64,000 bases of DNA from Aquipseudomonas alcaligenes NBRC 14159 (GTDB lineage: Bacteria; Pseudomonadota; Gammaproteobacteria; Pseudomonadales; Pseudomonadaceae): the NCBI RefSeq assembly GCF_000467105.1, contig NZ_BATI01000016.1:104508-168507 (forward strand), in the 5' to 3' direction. The position numbers were made by a program, and so were the translations under genes. This document shows positions 1 through 8,893 of this stretch, in pieces. The notes under the pieces were generated by a model. The model was not told the DNA's origin and searched no databases. It worked only from the letters and a program-made list of their open reading frames with translations. Each line of letters starts with the position of its first letter. Positions within the stretch are counted from its first letter, which is position 1.

Positions 1-326
1 ATCAGGCCGACATGCAGGCGCCCGGTCAGGTAGTCGCGGTCGTAGGGGCCGTGCCACAGGCGCTGGTAGTAGTCGAGCTGGCGGTGCTTGAGGCGTGTCA
101 GCACCTGTTCGGCAGCGAGCAGGCCGGCCGGCCCGGGAAAGGTCCCGAGGTGCTGGTAGAGGCGCTCGACGAACTGCCGGTGCGCCCCGTCCATCGCCGC
201 CGCGGCCTGGTTCAGCCGCTCGCCATCGCGCGCCTGCCAGTCGAGCAGGCGGCAGCGCTCGTCGACTTCCTCGCGGTCCAGGCCGATGCGGCGCATCAGC
301 TGGCGCAGTACTTGCGCTGAATCCAT
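1..326 (-). CDS. Globin-coupled sensor (protoglobin domain), N-terminal part
   Basis: The first 108 codons of a minus-strand gene are visible; the 3' part lies left of the window. The start ATG (complement of 324-326) follows an AAGGGA-type ribosome site. The translation is an all-helical, Arg/Leu-rich domain with YLTGRLHVGL at the cut, which resembles the protoglobin helix just before the proximal haem histidine of globin-coupled sensors. In that family the haem domain senses O2 and drives a C-terminal output such as GGDEF or a chemotaxis domain. The output domain is outside the window, so the signalling role is not known. Family assignment rests on pattern memory and the proximal His is not visible. 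Confidence 0.6.
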   Translation of the reverse strand, partial: MDSAQVLRQLMRRIGLDREEVDERCRLLDWQARDGERLNQAAAAMDGAHRQFVERLYQHLGTFPGPAGLLAAEQVLTRLKHRQLDYYQRLWHGPYDRDYLTGRLHVGL

Positions 327-363
327 GACATTCCCTTTTTGCGTTGTTGTTTTTCTGCGGGCA

Positions 364-414
364 CAAAAAAAGCGCCGCACGGCGCATTCGGCTGAATGCG
401 ACGTCGCGGCGCTT
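364..414 (-). terminator. Rho-independent terminator of the small minus-strand gene
   Basis: Read on the minus strand, AGCGCCGC (413-406) pairs with GCGGCGCT (378-371). An inner GCATTC/GAATGC hairpin sits in the loop, and seven T follow at 370-364. It lies about 80 bases after the stop at 494 and would separate that gene from the globin sensor. Confidence 0.7.
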
Positions 415-493
415 CGTCTTGCAGGCCCGTTCGTCCTGCCCGGCAAAGCCGGTTCCCGCCTGTGGCGGAACCTCAATCTGTGCCGTTTCTACC

Positions 494-787
494 TTATTCG
501 GTGGGCGCTGACAATTCGACCAGCAGTTGCTCCAGGCGCCGGCGCAGCTGGCCCAGCTCGGGCGAGCGGAAGGCGTGGCGGGTGCGTTCCAGGGTGGCGA
601 CGGCTTCCGCCAGGGCGGCCTGCACGTCGCCGGCGGGGCCCAGCGGGGCATCGTCCAGCCAGCGGCACAGTGGTGCCTGGCTGCAGTGGCGGGGGTCTTC
701 GATCACCTCGCAGTCCCCGAACAGGCGGCGCAGGTGCGTGGCCAGTTGCGGGTCGCTGCAGGCGATGCGCGCGGTCGGGCAGGGCAT
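494..787 (-). CDS. Small conserved protein of unknown function
   Basis: 97 codons from ATG at 787 (MPCPTARIACSD...) to TAA at 494. An in-frame ATG at 823 would add 12 residues; neither start has a clear Shine-Dalgarno site. The protein is charged and soluble, with two Cys near the N-terminus and an Arg/Leu-rich C-terminal helix (TRHAFRSPELGQLRRRLEQL) that may form a coiled coil. No signal peptide or membrane segment is visible. It begins 84 bases after the stop of the PilT/PilU-like gene on the same strand and is followed by a strong terminator, so the two probably share a transcript. I do not recognise a functional family. Confidence 0.6.
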   Translation of the reverse strand: MPCPTARIACSDPQLATHLRRLFGDCEVIEDPRHCSQAPLCRWLDDAPLGPAGDVQAALAEAVATLERTRHAFRSPELGQLRRRLEQLLVELSAPTE

Positions 788-870
788 GGCGGTGGGCGAT
801 GTGGTCCAGGGAGCGCGCACCATAGCCGCTGCTGGCGAAGGGCCATTGATCGGGGTCAACGGCACGCCAA

Positions 871-1989
871 TCAGCCGTCGCGCAACACCTTGCGCTCGCT
901 GTCGTCGGCGCCGAAGCCGCGCTCCAGCTTGAAGCGCAGGCTCAGGTCGGTGCGCGAGTCGGCGAACTTGAGCGCCTCGGCCAGGCCGATGCGCTTGCCC
1001 TCGACTAGGGCGAACAGGTGCTGGTCGAAGGTCTGCAGGCCCTGCTCGGCCGCACGCGCGGTGGCCTCGCGCAGCTGCTCCAGTTCGTCGCGCTGGATCA
1101 GGTCGCGGATATAGGGCGTGCCGAGCATCAGCTCCACCGCCGCCACGCGCTTCTGCGCCAGGCCCGGCACCAGACGCTGGCCGACCACCGCCAGGAGGTT
1201 GTGCGCGAGGTCGGCCAGCACCTGCTTGCGCGCGCCGTCGGGGAAGAAGCGCACGATGCGCTCGATGGCGTGGCTGCTGCTGGTGGCGTGCAGGGTGGCC
1301 AGGCACAGGTGGCCGGTCTCGGCGTAGTGCAGGGCGTGCTGCATGGTCGCGGCGTCGCGGATCTCGCCGAGCATGATCACGTCCGGCGCCTCGCGCAGCA
1401 CGTGGCGCAGGGCCTCCTCGAAGCTGTGGGTGTCGAGGCCGACCTCGCGCTGGTCGACGATGGACAGCTGGTGACTGTGGAGGAACTCGATGGGGTCCTC
1501 GATGCACAGGATATGGCCGCCCTTGTGGCGGTTGCGGAAGTCGATCATCGCCGCCAGCGTGGTCGACTTGCCGGAGCCGGCGGCGCCGACCACCAGGATC
1601 AGACCGCGGTCCTGCATGGCCAGTTTTTCCAGCATCTTCGGCAGGCCGAGGTGCTCGAAGTCGGGAATCTCGCTCTTGATCAGGCGTACCACCATGGCCA
1701 CTTCGCCGCGCTGGTAGTACAGGTTGGCGCGAAAGCGCCCCTGATTGCTCATGCTCACCGCCAGGTCCAGCTCCAGATCGCGCTCGAACTCGGCGATCTG
1801 CTTCTGGCTGAGCAGCTGGTAGGCCATCTGCTTGACCTCGCCGGGGCCCAGCACGCGTTCGTCGAGGGCCTGGCTGTGCCCTTCGACCTTGGCGTGGGCC
1901 GGCGCGCCGACGCTGAGGAACAGGTCGGAGGCCTGCAGCTCGCGCATGCGCTGCAGGTAGTCGAAGACATCCAGGCTGGGCTCGGACAT
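871..1989 (-). CDS. PilT/PilU-family type IV pilus retraction-type ATPase
   Basis: 372 residues. The fold and motifs are those of secretion ATPases of the PilT/PilU branch: Walker A GAAGSGKST (135-143), Asp box EDPIEFLH (164-171), Walker B DVIMLGEIRD (203-212) and His box AETGHLCLATLHA (223-235). All are intact, so ATP hydrolysis is expected. The match to PilU is strong through the nucleotide-binding core (APDVIMLGEIR, TGHLCLATLHA). The start at 1989 (MSEPSLDVF) fits the family length; an upstream TTG-initiated extension is of low complexity. In P. aeruginosa pilT and pilU sit together elsewhere, next to other genes. This copy stands alone beside recC, so it is probably a third paralogue rather than pilU itself. 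Confidence 0.85.
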   Translation of the reverse strand: MSEPSLDVFDYLQRMRELQASDLFLSVGAPAHAKVEGHSQALDERVLGPGEVKQMAYQLLSQKQIAEFERDLELDLAVSMSNQGRFRANLYYQRGEVAMVVRLIKSEIPDFEHLGLPKMLEKLAMQDRGLILVVGAAGSGKSTTLAAMIDFRNRHKGGHILCIEDPIEFLHSHQLSIVDQREVGLDTHSFEEALRHVLREAPDVIMLGEIRDAATMQHALHYAETGHLCLATLHATSSSHAIERIVRFFPDGARKQVLADLAHNLLAVVGQRLVPGLAQKRVAAVELMLGTPYIRDLIQRDELEQLREATARAAEQGLQTFDQHLFALVEGKRIGLAEALKFADSRTDLSLRFKLERGFGADDSERKVLRDG

Positions 1990-2087
1990 GGGGCGGGCTC
2001 CGCATCGGTTGGCCGGGCAAGGATAGCCCCGGCTGCCCCGGCTCCGCGACCCTGCTACCCTAGCGGCCATTGTCCGGAAGCCCGCCC

Positions 2088-5000
2088 ATGCTCAGCCTGT
2101 ACCACGCCCCCGACCTGGAAACCCTCGGCGCCCTCGCCTGCCGCCTGCTCGCCCAGCCGCAGGCCGATGTGCTGGCGCCGGCGCGGGTGGTGGTGCCGAG
2201 CCAGGGCATCGGTCGCTGGCTGACCCTGCAGCTGGCGCGCGAGCAGGGCATCGCCATGCACCTGGAGGTGCAGCTGCCGTCCAGCTTTGTCTGGGCCGTG
2301 GCGCGCCAGGTGCTCGGCGCCCTGCCGGAGCAGTCGGCGTTCAACCCGCAGGCGATGACCTGGCGCCTCTACGACTGGCTGTGCGAGCCGGCCAACCTGG
2401 CCCGCGCCGAGCGCCTCGAACGTTATCTGCAAGGCGCTGACGAGCGCCGCCGCCTGGCCCTGGCGGCGAAGATCGCTGACGTGTTCGACCAGTACCTGCT
2501 TTACCGTGACGACTGGCTGGCCGCCTGGGAGCGCGGCGAGCTGTGCGACCTGGGCCCGGACGAAGCCTGGCAGGCGCTGCTCTGGGCCGAGCTGACCAAG
2601 GACGGCCACCCGCACCGCGCGCGTCTGCTCGGCGAGCTGCTGGCGCGCCTGCACGGCGATGCTGTCATCGAGGGTCTGCCCGAGCGCCTGCTGGTGTTCG
2701 GCATCAGCTCGCTGCCGCCGCACCACCTGCGCGTGCTGGAGGGCCTGGCGCGGCACACGGACGTGGTGATCTGCGCCCTCAACCCGTGTCGCGAGGCCTG
2801 GGGCGAGATCCGCGACGTGCGCGAGCTGGCGCAATCCGAGGTCAGCCCGGATGACTGGTACCTGGACGTTGGCCACCCGCTGCTGGCCAGTCTGGGCAAG
2901 CAGGGCCGCGACTTCTTCGACAGCCTGCTCGGGCAGATCGCCGAGGAGCACGGCATCTACCCGCAGGACGCCGAGCTGGCCGACGACAGCCTGCTGCATG
3001 CGCTGCAGAACGACATCCTGCGCCTGCGCACCCGCACCCCCGATGAGCGCCTGGCGCTGCGCGCCGACGACCGCTCGCTGGAGCTGCATATCGCCCACTC
3101 GCCGCTGCGCGAGGTGGAAATCCTGCATGACCAGCTGCTGGCGCGCTTTGCCGCCGACCCGCGCCTGAGCCCGGACCAGGTGGTGGTGCTGACCCCGGAC
3201 ATCGAGCGCTACGCGCCCTTTATCGAGGCCGTGTTCGCTCGCCGCGAAGGCTCGCCTTATGTGCCCTACAGCCTGGCCGACCGCAGCCTGCGCGCCGAGA
3301 CGCCGCTGATCGAGGCCTTCCTCGGCCTGCTCAGCCTGCCGGAAAGCCGTTTCGCCGCCGAGGAAATCCTCGCCTGGCTGGAACAGCCGGCCATCGCCCG
3401 CCGCGCCGGCATCGAGCCCGAGGACCTGCCGCTGCTGCGCGACTGGCTGCGCCAGGCCGGCGTGCGCTGGGGCCGCGACGGCCAGCACCGCGCCGCGCTC
3501 GACCTGCCGGCCGACGATGCCTTCACCTGGCGCCAGGGCCTGGATCGCCTGCTGCTGGGTTTCGCCGCGCCGCCGCAGCTGGCCGGCGACGACCTGCCGC
3601 TGCTCGGTGACAGCTGGCCGCTGGATGCCCTGGAAGGCGCGCGCGCGCAGCTGCTCGGGCGCCTGTGCGCCTTCGTCGAGCTGCTCGCCGGGCTGGCCGA
3701 GCGCCTGCAGCGTGCCCGCCCCCTGGCCGACTGGGCGCTGGAGCTGCAGGGCCTGGTCGATGCGCTGTTCGACGAGCGCGAGTCCGGCGACACCCTGCTC
3801 CTGCTCAGCCAGGCCTGCGCGGCGCTGGGCCGCCAGGCCACGGACGCCGGCATCACCCGCCCGGTGGAACTGGCGCTGGTGCGCCAGCAGCTCGGCGCGG
3901 CGCTGGAGAGCGGCAGCGGCGCCTCGGGCTTCCTCACCGGCGCGGTGACCTTCTGCACCATGGTGCCGATGCGCAGCCTGCCGTTCCGCCTGGTCTGCCT
4001 GCTCGGCCTGGACGACGGCGCCCTGCCCCGGCGCACCCCGGCCGCCGGCTTCGACCTGATCGCCAAGCGCCCACGCCGTGGTGACCGCGCGCGCCGCCTG
4101 GACGACCGCTACCTGTTTCTGGAAACCCTGCTCAGCGCCCGCGACGGTCTGTATTTGAGTTATGTCGGCCGCGACCCGCGCGACAACGCCGAGCTGCCGC
4201 CCTCGGTGCTGGTCAGCGAGCTGCTGGAGGCGGTCGATCTGACCGCGACCCAGGGTGAGTACAAGGCCAGCGCCCGCATCACCGTCGAACACCCGCTGCA
4301 GCCCTTCGCCCCCGGCAACTTCGAGCGCAGCGGCCCGCGCCAGGGCTTTGCCAGCGCCTGGTTCCGCGCCGCCCGGCGTTTGGCCGAGGCGCCGCTGCTC
4401 GAGCCGCCAGCCTTTATCCAGCGCCTGCCCGAGCCAGGCCAGGACTGGCTGACCATCGAACCCAGCCAGCTGCTGCTGTGCTTCCGCCACCCGGCGCGTT
4501 TCCTCCTGGAGCAACGCCTGGGCCTGCGCCTGGCCGATGCCGAGGAAGGCATCGCCGCAGACGAACCCTTCAGCCTGGAGCGCTCGGCCTACCTCGGCCT
4601 GCGCCAGCTGGCGCTGCAGGCGGTGGAGCGCGGCTGGAGCGAGGAGCAGGAGCGCCGCGTGGCCCGCGCCGCCGGCTGGCTGCCGCCCGGCGAGCTGGGC
4701 CATGCCCTGTGGGGCAAGCAGCGCGGCCCGGTGCGCGCCTTCGCTCCGCGTCTGTTCGAGGCGCGTCCCGAGGAGAGCCCGGAACCGCTGCTGGTGGATA
4801 TCCAGCTGGCCGGCGTGCGCCTGCACGGCTGGCTCGACGGAGTGACCTCCAGCGGCCTGTTCGACTGGCGTCTGCGCGCGCCGGACGCGCGCGACCTGCC
4901 CGGCTTCTGGCTGCGCCACCTGCTGCTCAACGTCGCCGCCACTCCCGACATCGCCCGCGAGAGTCTGCTGGTGTCGCCGGCCGGCGACTGGCAGCTCGGC

Positions 5001-5348
5001 CCGCTGGACAACCCCGCAGCACTGCTCGAACCCTGGCTGGCCGCCTACCGCGAGGCGCTGTGCGAGCCGCTGCCGTTCATCACCCGCAGCAGCTATGACT
5101 TCGCCAAGGCGCTGGTCACCCCCAGCGCCAAGAGCCGCAAGGAGCCTATCGCCGCCGCCCGCGACAAGGCCCAGGCCGCCTGGCTCGGCGCCGAGTTCAG
5201 CCCGCTGGCCGGGGAAGTCTTCGACCCCTGGTATGCCCTGGCCTTCCGCGAGCGCGAGCCGCTCGGCGAGCGCTTCGAGCAGCTGGCCGAGCAGTTGCTG
5301 GGCCCGGCGCTGCAGGCCCTGGCTGGCGGCGAGGAGGAGGGCGAATGA
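2088..5348 (+). CDS. recC: RecBCD subunit RecC
   Basis: 1086 residues, close to E. coli RecC (1122). RecC is the subunit of exonuclease V that splits the duplex and scans for Chi; it has dead helicase-like folds. The N-terminus (MLSLYHAPDLETLG) and the block VVVPSQGIGRWLTLQLA are typical, as is the middle segment TMVPMRSLPFRLVCLLGLDD. The start ATG at 2088 has GGAAG eight bases upstream; a TTG at 2070 in the same frame is less likely. The stop overlaps the recB start (ATGA), giving translational coupling. The gene starts divergently from the PilT/PilU-like gene, 98 bases apart. Confidence 0.96.
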   Translation: MLSLYHAPDLETLGALACRLLAQPQADVLAPARVVVPSQGIGRWLTLQLAREQGIAMHLEVQLPSSFVWAVARQVLGALPEQSAFNPQAMTWRLYDWLCEPANLARAERLERYLQGADERRRLALAAKIADVFDQYLLYRDDWLAAWERGELCDLGPDEAWQALLWAELTKDGHPHRARLLGELLARLHGDAVIEGLPERLLVFGISSLPPHHLRVLEGLARHTDVVICALNPCREAWGEIRDVRELAQSEVSPDDWYLDVGHPLLASLGKQGRDFFDSLLGQIAEEHGIYPQDAELADDSLLHALQNDILRLRTRTPDERLALRADDRSLELHIAHSPLREVEILHDQLLARFAADPRLSPDQVVVLTPDIERYAPFIEAVFARREGSPYVPYSLADRSLRAETPLIEAFLGLLSLPESRFAAEEILAWLEQPAIARRAGIEPEDLPLLRDWLRQAGVRWGRDGQHRAALDLPADDAFTWRQGLDRLLLGFAAPPQLAGDDLPLLGDSWPLDALEGARAQLLGRLCAFVELLAGLAERLQRARPLADWALELQGLVDALFDERESGDTLLLLSQACAALGRQATDAGITRPVELALVRQQLGAALESGSGASGFLTGAVTFCTMVPMRSLPFRLVCLLGLDDGALPRRTPAAGFDLIAKRPRRGDRARRLDDRYLFLETLLSARDGLYLSYVGRDPRDNAELPPSVLVSELLEAVDLTATQGEYKASARITVEHPLQPFAPGNFERSGPRQGFASAWFRAARRLAEAPLLEPPAFIQRLPEPGQDWLTIEPSQLLLCFRHPARFLLEQRLGLRLADAEEGIAADEPFSLERSAYLGLRQLALQAVERGWSEEQERRVARAAGWLPPGELGHALWGKQRGPVRAFAPRLFEARPEESPEPLLVDIQLAGVRLHGWLDGVTSSGLFDWRLRAPDARDLPGFWLRHLLLNVAATPDIARESLLVSPAGDWQLGPLDNPAALLEPWLAAYREALCEPLPFITRSSYDFAKALVTPSAKSRKEPIAAARDKAQAAWLGAEFSPLAGEVFDPWYALAFREREPLGERFEQLAEQLLGPALQALAGGEEEGE

Positions 5349-8300
5349 ACGACCTCAACCTGCACGATTCGCCGTTCACTGGCCGCTCGCTGATCGAGGC
5401 CAGCGCCGGTACCGGCAAGACCTGGACCCTGACTGCGCTGTACGCCCGCCTGCTGCTGGAGCGCGAGCTGTCGGTCGGGCAGATCCTGGTGGTCACCTAC
5501 ACCACCGCGGCTACCGCCGAGCTGCGCGAGCGTATCCGCGCCCGTCTGGCCGAGCTGCTGGCGCTCTACGAGGGTGGCCAGAGTGGCGATGACTTCCTCA
5601 ATGAGCTGCACCGCCGCCATCCCGGCGAGGCGGCACGGCGGCGCCTGCTGCTGGCCGTACATGGGTTCGACGAGGCGGCGATCTTCACCATCCACGGCTT
5701 CTGCCAGCGCGCCCTGCAGGACTCGGCCTTCGAGGCCGGCGGCGACTTCGACGCCGAGCTGACCCAGGACGACCGCGAAGTGCTCGATGCCCTGCTCGGC
5801 GACGCCTGGCGCCATGTGCTGGCCGGCGCCGACCCGGCCTGGGCGCGCTACCTGGCCAAGCAGAAAGTCACCCCCGCGACCCTGCGCCAGGCCCTGCGCA
5901 GCCACCTGGGCAAGCCGTACCTGCGCGTCGAGCCACGCGAGCGCGTGGGCGAGGCCGAGCTGCAGGCCGCCAGCGCCGCCTGGCAGGCCGCCGCCGAGCT
6001 GTGGCGCGCCGAGGGCTACGCCTGGGTCGAGGTGCTGCGCGAGCACGGCGGCCTCAGCCAGAGCACGCACAGGGCGGCCAAGCTGCCGCTGTGGTCGGCC
6101 GAGCTGGACGCCTATTTCGCCGACCCGGCGGCGCTGTTCGAGGCGCCGGACGGCCTGGCCAAGCTGGGCGCCGCCGCCCTGCTCAAGGCCACCAAGAAGG
6201 GCCATGACGCGCCACACAGCGCCGTCGCCGAGGCCCTGGATGTCCTTGGCGCGGCGCTGGAAAGCGCCCTGCCGGCCGGCAAGCAGAAGCTGATCGCCCT
6301 GCAGGTCGAGCTGCTCGACCGCCTCAACGTCGAGCTGCCGCAGCGCAAGGCGGCGCAGCGCCTGCTGGCCTTCGATGACCTGCTCAACAACCTCGACCAG
6401 GCCCTGCACAGCACGGCCGGCGAAGACCTGGCCGCGCGCCTGCGCGAGCAGTACCCGCTGGCGCTGATCGACGAGTTCCAGGACACCGACCCGATCCAGT
6501 ACGCCATCTTCGACCGGGTCTACCGCGACGGTGGTGATCTTTGCTTTGTGGGTGACCCCAAGCAGGCGATCTATGCCTTCCGCGGTGCCGACCTGGCCAC
6601 CTACCTGCAGGCTCGCGACGCTGCCGAGCGGCAGTACGACCTGCCCTTCAACTACCGCTCCACTCCCGCGCTGATCAAGGCGCTGAACCAGCTGTTCGCC
6701 CGCCCGCAGCCCTTTGCCGAGGAAGGACTGAGCTACCCGCCGGTCAGCGCCGGCAAGAAGTCGCGCGCCACGCTGGTGCTGCCCGAGCAGGATGGCGCCG
6801 CGCCGCTGGGCCTGGTCTGGCTGGGCTTTGATGCGCTGAACAAGGCCCGTGCCGGCGAGCTGGCGGCGCTGGACACGGCGCGGCGGATCGCCGCCCTGCT
6901 CGCCGCCAGTGCGCAAGGTGTCGCCTATTTCGAGGAAGATGGCGGCAGAAAGCCGCTGAAAGGTGGCGATATCGCCGTGCTGGTCAGCAACCACCGCGAG
7001 GCCGCCAGTGTCGCCGCCGAGCTGGCCGCGCGCGGCGTGCCCAGTGTGCGCCGTGGCCGTGACAGCGTGTGGCACAGCGAGGAGGCCGCGGAGCTGGCGG
7101 CGGTGCTGGCCGCCTATGCCGAGCCGGGCCGCGAGGGTGTGCTGCGCTATGCCCTGGCTACCCGCCTGCTGGGCCGCGACGCGGCGCAGATTGCCCGCTG
7201 CCAGGAAGTCGAGCAGGAATGGGACCGCGAGCGCGCCGCTGCCGAGCAGTACCATCAGCTGTGGCAGCAGCAGGGCTTTATGCGCGTGTTCCGCGCCTGG
7301 CTGGACCAGGAGCGGGTGGCCGAGCGCCTGCTGGCCGGCATCGATGGCGAGCGACGGCTGACCAACCTGCTGCACCTCGGCGAGCTGCTGCAGGCCGAGA
7401 GCCTGCAGCGCCCGGGGCTGGAGCCGCTGCTGGCCTGGTTCGCCGCCCAGCGCGGCAGCGAGGGCACCGGCGAGGATGCGCTGCTGCGCCTGGAAAGCGA
7501 TGCCGAGCGGGTGCAGATCGTCACCATCCACACCTCCAAGGGCCTGGAATACCCGCTGGTGTTCTGCCCCTTCCTGTGGGACGGCCGCCTGCTCGGCCAG
7601 CATACGGATAGCGCCCGTTGCCACGACGAGGATGGCCAGCCGCTGCTCGACCTGGGTAGCGAGCGCCTGGACCAGCGCCTGCAGGCGGCGCGGCGCGAAA
7701 GCTTCGCCGAGAAGCTGCGCCTGACCTACGTGGCCCTGACCCGCGCCCGCGATCGCCTGTGGCTGCACTGGGGCCCGGCCGCCCTGCCCAAGCCGAAGAA
7801 GGACGGTTCGCTGCCCGACGAGGGCCTGCACAGCAGCGCCCTGGCCTGGCTGCTGCACGGCCGCGAGCTGCCCGGTGACGATGCCCTGGGCGAGCTGGCC
7901 ACTCATCTGGCGGGCCAGGAAGGCCCGGCCCTGGCTGACGAACTGGATGAGCTGGCCGGCAGCAGCGCCGGCCTGATCGCCCGCCTCGCCCCGCTCACCG
8001 AGGAAGCCCGGGCCGCCGGCACGGGCCGCGCCGAGCCGCCACAGGCTCAGCAGCTGTTCGAGCGCAGCCTGCACAGCGCCTGGCGCATCGGCAGCTTCTC
8101 GGGGCTGGCCGCCGGCCTGCACATGGAGGCGCCGGACCGCGACGCCCTGGCCCTGGTCGATGCCAGCGAGCCGGGCGCCGGCTTCTTCGCCTTCCCGCGC
8201 GGCGCCCGCGCCGGCACCTGCCTGCACGCCATCCTGGAAGACTGGATGCGCGGCAAGGGCAGTCTGGAGCAGCTGGTGCCACTCGCCCTGCAGGAGCACG

Positions 8301-8893
8301 GTATCGATGCCGAGCTGTGGGGCGCGATCGCCATCGCCCAGCTGCAGGCGGTGCTGGACACCGACCTGGATGGCCAGGGCCTGCGTCTGTCGGCGCTGCA
8401 GGCCAATCGGCGGCTGCCCGAGCTGGGCTTCACCTTCCCGGTCGAACGGCTCGAGGTGGAGCGCCTGCGTGCGCTGCTGGCCGATCCGGCCTTTGGCCTG
8501 CCCGAACCCATGCGCCAGGCCGCCGAGCGCCTGCAGTTCGACGAGCTGAAGGGCTATCTGAAAGGCTTTATCGACCTGACCTTCGAGCACGCCGGGCGCT
8601 GGTACATCCTCGACTACAAGTCCAACTGGCTCGGCCCGACCGCCGCGCACTACGGCGCCGAGCGCCTGGAGCAGGCCATCGCCGCCGAGCACTACCACCT
8701 GCAGTACCTGATCTACCTGGTGGCGCTGCGCCGTTTCCTGCGCACGCGCCTGGCCGGCTTCGGCGACGCGCAGCTGGGCGGTGCCTGGTACCTGTTCCTG
8801 CGTGGCATGCCGCAGGCCGGCGTGTACTTCGCCCGGCCGAGCGATGCGCTGCTGGATGCGCTGGATCGGTTGTTTGCGGAGGAGGCCCGATGA
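5345..8893 (+). CDS. recB: RecBCD subunit RecB (3'-5' helicase and nuclease)
   Basis: 1182 residues, against 1180 in E. coli. The N-terminal UvrD-like helicase shows Walker A EASAGTGKTWTL (near residues 18-28) and motif II LIDEFQDTDPIQYA (from about 375). Motif VI is seen as LTYVALTRARDRL. The C-terminal nuclease domain carries the DYKSN motif (D1090, K1092), equivalent to D1080/K1082 of E. coli, so both helicase and nuclease should be active. It is the middle gene of a tightly coupled operon and overlaps recC and recD by four bases each. The order recC-recB-recD without ptrA is usual in Pseudomonas. Confidence 0.97.
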   Translation: MNDLNLHDSPFTGRSLIEASAGTGKTWTLTALYARLLLERELSVGQILVVTYTTAATAELRERIRARLAELLALYEGGQSGDDFLNELHRRHPGEAARRRLLLAVHGFDEAAIFTIHGFCQRALQDSAFEAGGDFDAELTQDDREVLDALLGDAWRHVLAGADPAWARYLAKQKVTPATLRQALRSHLGKPYLRVEPRERVGEAELQAASAAWQAAAELWRAEGYAWVEVLREHGGLSQSTHRAAKLPLWSAELDAYFADPAALFEAPDGLAKLGAAALLKATKKGHDAPHSAVAEALDVLGAALESALPAGKQKLIALQVELLDRLNVELPQRKAAQRLLAFDDLLNNLDQALHSTAGEDLAARLREQYPLALIDEFQDTDPIQYAIFDRVYRDGGDLCFVGDPKQAIYAFRGADLATYLQARDAAERQYDLPFNYRSTPALIKALNQLFARPQPFAEEGLSYPPVSAGKKSRATLVLPEQDGAAPLGLVWLGFDALNKARAGELAALDTARRIAALLAASAQGVAYFEEDGGRKPLKGGDIAVLVSNHREAASVAAELAARGVPSVRRGRDSVWHSEEAAELAAVLAAYAEPGREGVLRYALATRLLGRDAAQIARCQEVEQEWDRERAAAEQYHQLWQQQGFMRVFRAWLDQERVAERLLAGIDGERRLTNLLHLGELLQAESLQRPGLEPLLAWFAAQRGSEGTGEDALLRLESDAERVQIVTIHTSKGLEYPLVFCPFLWDGRLLGQHTDSARCHDEDGQPLLDLGSERLDQRLQAARRESFAEKLRLTYVALTRARDRLWLHWGPAALPKPKKDGSLPDEGLHSSALAWLLHGRELPGDDALGELATHLAGQEGPALADELDELAGSSAGLIARLAPLTEEARAAGTGRAEPPQAQQLFERSLHSAWRIGSFSGLAAGLHMEAPDRDALALVDASEPGAGFFAFPRGARAGTCLHAILEDWMRGKGSLEQLVPLALQEHGIDAELWGAIAIAQLQAVLDTDLDGQGLRLSALQANRRLPELGFTFPVERLEVERLRALLADPAFGLPEPMRQAAERLQFDELKGYLKGFIDLTFEHAGRWYILDYKSNWLGPTAAHYGAERLEQAIAAEHYHLQYLIYLVALRRFLRTRLAGFGDAQLGGAWYLFLRGMPQAGVYFARPSDALLDALDRLFAEEAR

